Below are positions 57,361 to 64,000 of a DNA stretch of 64,000 nucleotides, piece after piece. The notes under the pieces were generated by a model. It did not search any database and was not told the DNA's origin. It saw nothing but the letters and a program-made list of their open reading frames with translations. The position numbers were made by a program, and so were the translations under genes. Origin of the DNA: Petunia secreta (lineage: Eukaryota; Streptophyta; Magnoliopsida; Solanales; Solanaceae); assembly GCA_029990175.1 (NCBI GenBank), contig JARKIP010000023.1, positions 21,843,501 to 21,907,500 of the forward strand, in the 5' to 3' direction. Position 1 is the first letter of the stretch, and the number at the start of each line of letters is the position of its first letter.

Positions 57361-58142
57361 TATTTAACACATAATCAATCAGTATTACTTTCACTACTTT
57401 TTAACCTAGTAAAAATAGAGACAGGTGATGAAAAATGAACGGAAAAGAAAGAGATGGAGAGAGATAAAAGAAAATAAAGTAAAGAGATGGAGGCAGTTGA
57501 CGGCGAGCAACGATAGGAGGAATTTGGGTGATCGTGATGCTGGTTATTAGGGATTTATTTGAGCGTCAAAAGGAATTGGAAGTAAAGGAGGGAATGTAAA
57601 ATTTTTATTGGAGGGAAGATAAAATTGAAAATTTCAAAGTATCTCTAAATTATTCCGCTAACAACACAAAATCTAGGGAGATTACCAACTGTTACTTGCA
57701 AAGTGTCACTAATTTTCGACTCATATTATGACATTAAAGTTAAAAGTCACAATATTTTTGACATTTTTCATCAAGTGTTTCTATTTAAACGACATTTTTA
57801 AAAAAAAGTCAAGAAATCATATTTTTGCCAATATTTTTTTCAAATGTCACTAAATAAATATCATCGTATCCTATATTTCTTGTAGTGACATTCTTTTAGG
57901 GTTGATTGATAGCCATAAGCCTCAAGTCAGACATGTTGTGGCTCAAATGCTACAATCTAAAATGGCACCGCTATCCGGTTTTGTGATTGACATGATGTGC
58001 ACTACAATGATAGACGTTGCCAATGAATTTGGTGTCCCAACTTATGTTTTCTACACGACTAGTGCAGCCATGCTTGGCCTTCAACTTCATATGCAGAGTC
58101 TAAGGGATGATTTTAACATAGACGTTACCAATTACAACAATG

Positions 58143-58894
58143 TGTTGGGAAGAAACAAAGCAATACCAAAATTGCACGATAAGGTAAATGCGGAAGAATA
58201 CTCAAGTCAAAATTTTCCACACTATTTGAACACGAGGAGCAAACTAATTTGAAGAACAAATGGATATAGAGGCAGCCACCAAACAACAATAATAATATCA
58301 AGACAAAGTAATCAAACAAAATGCAAGATACACCAAATTTTACACGGAAAACCCCTTTAATGTGAAGAGGTAAAAAACCACGGGACCAAAGTCCACCAAA
58401 GCTCCACTAATCAATAACAAGAGTACAAAGTGTTCTCCAAATTGGCTACCAAACACGTGTCAAACAATGAGCAACAATACATATACCAAAAGCACCAAAA
58501 CTAGAGAAGAAAGGAGTAAAATCACCAAAAATGCAGCAACTGTTCATGAGCTAAAATCTGATGCTACAGAGCTCTAAATCGATCCCTTCCAGTTCCTAAT
58601 CAAAGATAAAGTTGAGAGGAATGTGATGTCCAAAAATCAGCTTAATCGGACTAGAAACGAAACGGAAACTGCCTTTCAAAGTTGGCTGCAGTAGCTGAAT
58701 ATGTGCAGAGAAAATCTGCTACTCTCTCTCTTTGTTCTCACTTTGGTTGCTGAAAATACACTCTTATCTATCATAAAATCAGACCTAACTTGGCTTTTTA
58801 TATGTCTTGATATTAGTGAGCTTGGATTATCACGTGGGCTGGTCCAAAAGAGGTGCTTTTTATCCACAGAAGGAAAATCCCAATAACCCAAACA
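58143..58894 (-). mobile_element. Solo LTR (Copia-like) in the third UGT
   Basis: 752 bp with TGTTGGGA...CCCAAACA ends and a perfect 5-bp duplication CAATG (58138-58142 and 58895-58899), sitting in the UGT coding sequence between LLNN...NVTNYN and AELSVP. No internal coding region is present, so recombination between LTRs has removed it. On the minus strand a TATA-like CATATAAAAAGCC (58792-58804) and downstream GGTCCCGTGGTTTTTTACC fit an LTR in reverse orientation. Confidence 0.85.
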
Positions 58895-59790
58895 CAATGA
58901 CCCTCAAGCAGAACTATCTGTACCTACATATTTCAATCCATTTCCGACCAAATGTTTGTCATTTATATTCTTAGACAAGGAAGGTGGTTCCACTATGTTC
59001 CTTTATATTTCAAGAAGATACCGAGAAATCAAATGAATCTTGATAAACACCTACCAAGAATTGGAAACTCATGATTTGAAATCACTCTCCCTGGACGAGA
59101 AAATCCCACCCATTTATCCGATAGGACCATTGCTGAACCTTAATAGTGGTGTCAGCGATAATGAAGATTCATCTCAGAAGAAAATTATCAAATGGTTAGA
59201 TGGGCGAGCACCATCCTCCGTGGTGTACCTCTGTTTTGGAACTTCAGGAAGTTTCAAGGAGGAACAAGTGAAGGAAATTGCACATGCACTAGAGGACAGT
59301 AGGTGTCGGTTCTTGTGGTCGCTAAGGAAGCTGCCACTGAAAGATTCATGGTATCCAAGTGACTACGAAAACCCGGAAGATGTCTTGCCTGAATGATTCT
59401 TACAAAGAACAAAAGTGATTGGAATGGTGATAGGGTGGGCACCCCAAGCAGCCATTTTGTCTCATCATGCCGTGACTGCGGGTGGAATTCGATTTTGAAG
59501 AGTATTTGGTTCGGAGTGCATATGGCAACTTGGCCAATGTATTCTGAGCAGCAAGCAAATGCATTTCAATTGGTTAAGGATCTGAGTATGACAGTGGATA
59601 TTACAATGGATTATCAGCAACATGAAAATTATTAAAGCAGGGGAGATAGAGAAAGCAATAAGGCAGTTGATGGAGCCTGAGAATGAAATAAAGTTGAAGG
59701 TGGAAGACATGAAAGAGAAGAACAGATTGGATGTAATTGATGATGGCTCCTCACACTTCAGTTGGACATTTCATCCAACAGGTTATCATA

Positions 59791-60383
59791 TCATGTATTA
59801 ATATAAAAGCGGGAATCTCTTTAGAAAAAAGTAAATGACTATTTTACCCTCCATTAAAGAATAATTTTATAATTTTTTGTGTTAAAAATGTTAATATACA
59901 TTCTCTAAAACTATAAAAAGATATTGATTAGAAAAAACAAAAACGTAATGGAAGCAAGAGAAGTGAGATGGCAACAAAGTTGACTGACTTTTAATGAGGG
60001 GCCTCAGATGCCTTTTCATATCTCGAAGTTTAGTTCGTACTTTGTATTTGATCCGTTAGAGCAATATAACACAATGATTGTTATAATAAATGGTTTATTA
60101 CCTATTGATGTCGTTTAACATATCCAAGTTTGAGAACGCAGTGAAGCCCATAAATATCTCATCCACTGAAGAAACTGAATAAATATACTCAATTTAATTG
60201 CTACTAAATCAGAGAGGAATCATCAAATAGTCATTTAGGATAAAATAAATGTTCCATAATAAATATTCCTAATAATTTACTATATAATAATGAATTGGAT
60301 CTGTTACGCTTCTAGCCATTATCAAACTCTTCTAGAAATTACACATATATTCAAATAATGTGGTAGAGCAAATGAACAGGCGC
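59791..60383. other. Intergenic, nothing recognised
   Basis: 3' flank of the third UGT and AT-rich DNA without a recognisable gene or repeat. Confidence 0.4.
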
Positions 60384-60389
60384 ATTGTG

Positions 60390-60461
<72 letters not shown>

Positions 60462-60508
60462 TAGCGAGGAAAAACCAAGTAGGATAAGTAGTCATTAGTC
60501 AAATTGTG

Positions 60509-60564
<56 letters not shown>

Positions 60565-60605
60565 TAGCGAGGAAAAACCAAGTAGGATAATTAGTCATTA
60601 GTCAA
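60384..60605 (+). repeat. 119-bp duplication containing (AT)n microsatellites
   Basis: ATTGTGTC-(AT)n-AAAATTTAGCGAGG...AGTCATTAGTCA occurs twice with a period of 119 bp (60384 and 60503). The AT run is about 65 bp in the first copy and about 50 bp in the second. The flanking unique parts are almost identical. Confidence 0.9.
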
Positions 60606-60943
60606 GTTGAATGCACAGAGAGATGATCTGAAGCCATGTATCAAAAGCTCTTTGAATGAGATGAAAATGGAGATAACATACAAAAAGACAAGCATCAAAC
60701 TCTTAGGCTTTCTCAATGCATCCTCCCTCCTCCCTCACATGGACTCATACATACTGGCACACATTTACGTCCTTCATTTGAATGAAGCCGAGGTACTTAT
60801 TTATGTCGAATTTTCTTCTTAAAATATATGTTGAATGTGATTAAAATTCATTTCCAAAAATTACACTTTCTCATATTTTTATTTTATTTTTAAATAAATT
60901 GGTACTCCTAATTTATGTTTTAAAATTGTATGTATATTTATAC
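60606..60943. other. AT-rich stretch before Helitron-like end
   Basis: No domain is recognised. The short open frame at 60607-60822 shows no recognisable family; it is probably chance. Confidence 0.3.
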
Positions 60944-60972
60944 GGGCACACGCGCGCATGCCCAAAGACTAG
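60944..60972 (+). mobile_element. Helitron-like 3' terminus
   Basis: A hairpin GGGCA / TGCCC (60944-60948 and 60959-60963) with a 10-nt loop CACGCGCGCA is followed by AAAGACTAG and then T. A short GC hairpin about 10 nt before a CTRR end, with insertion before T, is the Helitron 3' signature. No matching 5' end was identified within the nearby sequence. Confidence 0.65.
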
Positions 60973-61459
60973 TAAGCAATAAAAATGGTGCAACTTGACG
61001 TGTGTCTTGTAGTGTTCTAAAAGAACAGTATTTAATTTGGATCATATGAGCAATTAGTTAAAATTAGTTTTGATCATATGAATAATAAAAAAATTATCCT
61101 AAAAGATGTTATATTATGCACCACTACTAAAGTGTACTCCTCTGAAGGCTTCGACAACTTCTATTACTTTGTGTTTATGAATGTAAGGCATAACATATTT
61201 CAAGAGGAGAATATGTATGATAAAGGAGTGTAGTTATGAAAATGAAGTTGATTTCAAGAAGTGGCATGTTTATATGATAAGCTAAGCTGAGTGTTATTGT
61301 GGCATGTGGATTGGATATCTTTTGTGATCGATATTCGACATGAGCATATATGGTACTTCAGAAAAGGTTGATGAAATTCATTAACAACTTGGATTTAGTA
61401 TCGTGTATCATGTCTTAAAAGGTCAAGGAAAGGCAAAGCAACAAATGTTTGGTAACCAT
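60973..61459. other. Intergenic or decayed Copia sequence
   Basis: No motif is clear. From about 61450 the Copia integrase relic becomes readable. Confidence 0.35.
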
Positions 61460-63660
61460 TGGCGAGATTTATTTACGGCTCGATTGGCAGATTGTCGATT
61501 TGATGAATCAATTTTCCCACAATTATGGGGAGAGAATAAGGATATAAATAGAGAAATTGCGTAAAAAGTTCCACTATCATCTCACTTTAAGCCACGTGCC
61601 CCCAAATGTGAACAAGAGGTCCAGAAGATTGTTTGTTTTCAGAATATTTATAGCAAATCAAATGCCAGATGTATTTACTAATTTGAAAAGGATTACTAAT
61701 CACATATACCCGTCAGAGAATGGCCCAATCAGGATTGATAACCCAGTAGGACCAGCTAGTAGCATCACAACTAGTGAACTTAAAGCACGCTTGAAGCATG
61801 GTAGACCATTGTGTTCCAAAGATCGAAATATGAAAAAACGAAAAAATGACAAATGATCAAGATGACACAATGAAAGAATTTCTTGAGGAGACTCAAGATC
61901 TTATTAATACTAAGTTTCTTGAAGAAATCAAAGAATCTGAGACTCAAGTGAGTGAAGAACATTCAATAACCTCCACTGGTGATGGGATGAATTTGAATCG
62001 GTCAGAAACATAGATAGACAATATTTTTTAATATAGTATTGCCCTTAATACTATGCAAGATAGTGAGAATCTTGAACCTCAATCTATTCAACTATGTCGA
62101 TAAAGAAGTGATTGGCCAAAATGGCAAGTGGAAATTCAGGTTGAATTGAACTCACTTGCTAAACGTGAAATTTTTGGACCTCTAGTCCAAACATTTAATG
62201 GTGTAGAACCAATTGGCTTTAAATGGGTCTTTGTGCATAAAAGAAACGAAAAAAATGAAACCATAAGCTATAAAGCACACCTTGTTGCACAAGGATTATC
62301 ACAAAGACCTAGTGTCGAATATGAAGAAACGTATTCACCCATTATTGATGGAATAATATTTTGATATCTCATCAGTTTAGATGTACATGAAATTCATCTG
62401 ATGGATGTAGTTACACCATACCTATATGGATCACTTGATAATGAAATTAATATGAAAATTCCGAAGGATTTAAAATGCTTGAAACATATAATTCAAAGTC
62501 TCGGGAAAATATACTCAATTTGATTACAAATATCTTTGTACGGTTTAAAACAATTAGAACACATCTGGTATATTCACCTCAGTGAGTGCTTGATCAAGGA
62601 AGGTTATATAAACGATGTCATTTGTCCATGTATTTTTTATAAAGAAAACATCATCACAGTTTGTTATACTTGTTGTTTATGTTGATGACCTAAATCTCAT
62701 TGGAACTCCAGGAGAGCTCCAAAAGGTTATTGATTATTTAAATAAAGAAATTAAGATGAAAGATCTCGGAAAGACAAAATTTTGTCTTGATCTACAAATT
62801 GAACATTTAGTGGATGAGATCTTTATTCATCAATCTGCCCATACAGAAACATTCTTGAAATGATTTTACATGGATAAAGCACATCCACTAAGTACTGCAC
62901 TGATTGTTCGATCACTTGAAATAGATAAAGATTCATTCCGACCTCAAGAAGAGTATGAGGAACTCCTTGGTCATGAAGTACTATATCTTAGTGCAATCGG
63001 TGCACTTATGTATCTTGCTAATTCTACAAGACATGATATAGTATTTTCTGTTAATGTATTAGTAAGATTTAGTTATGCGACATTGGAAATATATCAAACA
63101 GGTATTGAGATATCTAAAGGGATCTAATGATATGAGTTTGTTTTATTCTAACAAATATAGTGCAGATCTTGTTAGTGATGCAGATACAGGGCATTTATCT
63201 GACCTCATAGAGCTCAGTCTCAAACTGGTCACCTCTTCACATGTGGCGGTACTGGCATATCATAGCGATCTACAAAACAATCAATGGTTGCTACTTCTCC
63301 AAATCATGTTGACTTAGTAGTTATTGATGAAGCAAGTAGGGAATGTGTATGGTAGAGATTAGTGATTCATTTCATTCGAGAAAGATGTGGTCTGAAGTGT
63401 GATACCAAAATACCCACGGCCTTATATGAAGACTATACTTCATGTATAACCCAACTGAAAGAAGGAATTATAAAAGGAGCAAGAACAAAGCACATTTTAC
63501 CAAAGTCATTCTTCACACATGATCTCTAGAAGAATGGTTAAATTAATTTGCAACAAATATGTTTAAGTGATAATATGGCAGATTTTTTCACCAAATCCTT
63601 ACTGCCTGCAACTTTTGAGAAGATGGTATACAAGGTTTGAATGAGAAAACTAAGACACCT
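61460..63660 (+). pseudogene. Decayed Copia pol (integrase end, RT, RNase H)
   Basis: Scattered frames in one order: integrase tail (FDESIFPQLWGENKDINREI near 61500, then KCEQEVQKIV and IANQMPDVFTNLKRITNHIY across shifts), RT (VEPIGFKWVFVHKRNEKNE at 62200, VEYEETYSP, then ISLYGLKQ, then LVVYVDDLNLIGTPGEL at 62660 with the YVDD box intact) and RNase H (about 63170-63560). Stops and frameshifts are numerous. The integrase-to-RT linker style (ENxMPDAFTxxKxVTxSYI) is shared with several plant Copia lineages. gag, protease and the integrase core are absent, so the element is 5'-truncated. Confidence 0.82.
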
Positions 63661-63890
63661 TAATCGAAGTTTTCATTAGGGGAGTAAAATATGTGTTGTA
63701 CTCTTTTTTCCTTAATCATAAGTTTTTTCTCACTGAATTTTCTTGGTAAGGTTTTTAATGAGTCAACTGCTAATGCGTATTACAAGATGTGTGCACTATT
63801 TTTCCTTCATCGAGCTTTTCTCGCATTGAATTTTTCCTAGTAAGGTTTTAACAAGTTACATTATCTATTAATAAATATCTAGGGGAGTGT

Positions 63891-64000
63891 TATGAATCTA
63901 CTGAATAGTGGATGTCCGTTATTGTGGTTCATATGAAGTGGGTGCTCATGTTATATGATAACTTGTTGTATGAGAACATGTTGTACGATTTCTTGTTGTA
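63891..64000 (+). repeat. Purine tract and start of a Copia 3' LTR, cut by window end
   Basis: After the RNase H relic and about 230 bp of trailer, AGGGGAG is followed by TGTTATGAATCTACTGAA, a purine tract then a TG start as expected for a 3' LTR. The LTR end and target duplication lie beyond the window. Confidence 0.6.

Larger units (their letters stand above)
54357..57887. mobile_element. CACTA-type DNA transposon in the third UGT, non-autonomous
   Basis: The right end, read inward, is CACTACAAGAAATATAGGAT, the classical CACTA terminus. The left end CACAGAACAAGAAAATTAGG is a decayed inverted match that continues (ATATGACGATATTT against ATACGATGATATTT). ACA stands on both sides (54354-54356 and 57888-57890), a 3-bp duplication as made by CACTA elements. 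Both subterminal zones (54390-54735 and 57690-57880) repeat ACATTT, CGACATTT and AATGTCAC motifs. No transposase is encoded. Two further elements are nested inside (55789-57360 and, within it, 55998-56661). Confidence 0.82.
54257..59790 (+). pseudogene. UDP-glycosyltransferase, third copy, split by transposons
   Basis: Three exonic blocks together resemble the copy at 31147. Block 1 (54257-54356) reads YIQSLSSNASSSSRFKFIQL then ESALQLLNNN. Block 2 (57896-58142) reads LIDSHKPQVRHVVAQMLQ and VIDMMCTTMIDVANEFGVP, with the catalytic-dyad Asp region. Block 3 (58900-59790) reads VPTYFNPFPTKCLSFIF, then INTYQELETHDLKSLSLDE and KIIKWLDGRAPSSVVYLCFG, with a stop at 59395. The sugar-donor box is damaged: WAPQAAILSHHAV is followed by a deletion and frameshift before GGIRF in place of GGFVSHCGWN. 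The gaps between blocks are a CACTA-type nest (54357-57887) and a solo LTR (58143-58894). It is beyond function. Confidence 0.9.

Overview
This window looks like an AT-rich, repeat-dense plant nuclear region, most likely from the Solanaceae and possibly Nicotiana. The grounds are family-1 UDP-glycosyltransferase (UGT) genes without introns, L1-type and RTE-type LINEs, a 3' tail like that of the tobacco TS SINE, Athila and chromovirus LTR elements, Stowaway MITEs, and CACTA and Helitron ends. The genus is an inference; the repeat classes are read from sequence. Nothing prokaryotic, no CRISPR array, no rRNA and no convincing tRNA gene was seen.

The only clearly intact host gene is a UGT71-like glycosyltransferase at 19225-20691 (+). 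Two related copies follow on the same strand and both are dead. The copy at 31147-32927 has a frameshift in a C-run and a 303-bp MITE after the UDP-sugar-binding box. The copy at 54257-59790 is split by a CACTA-type transposon, which itself holds a hAT-like element holding a third element, and again by a solo LTR. A short 3'-end relic at 33363-33545 points to a further lost copy. The window is therefore a decaying tandem UGT cluster spread apart by transposons.

Layout. 1-2112: small MITEs. 2113-11123: a 9.0-kb Ty3/Gypsy element with long LTRs, 5-bp target duplication CATTT and a degenerate interior whose pol part is inverted. 11124-12662: a promoter-like GC-rich patch and TATAC-rich DNA. 12663-17677: a full-length but mutated L1-like LINE with a 13-bp target duplication, inserted in the tip of a 650-bp inverted-repeat element. 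19225-20691: intact UGT. 21118-24690: MITEs, an RTE LINE tail and a Helitron-like 5' end. 24690-29108: a second L1-like LINE (minus strand). 31147-33545: second UGT and relic. 35072-52359: a Ty1/Copia element that landed in an S-domain receptor kinase PAN-domain relic and was itself split by a 12.5-kb Athila-type Gypsy element (36631-49087, minus strand, duplication GACAT). 54257-59790: third UGT with its nest. 60384-60605: duplicated AT microsatellite. 60790-60972: Helitron-like 3' end. 61460-64000: decayed Copia element running into its 3' LTR at the window end.

I found no new molecular system. The most informative content is the layered insertion history, datable from target-site duplications and LTR pairs; the 421-aa third ORF of the Athila element, which is open while its gag and pol are broken; the Copia LTRs that seem to begin TA rather than TG; and the 11-versus-10 copy tandem repeat inside the first Gypsy LTRs.
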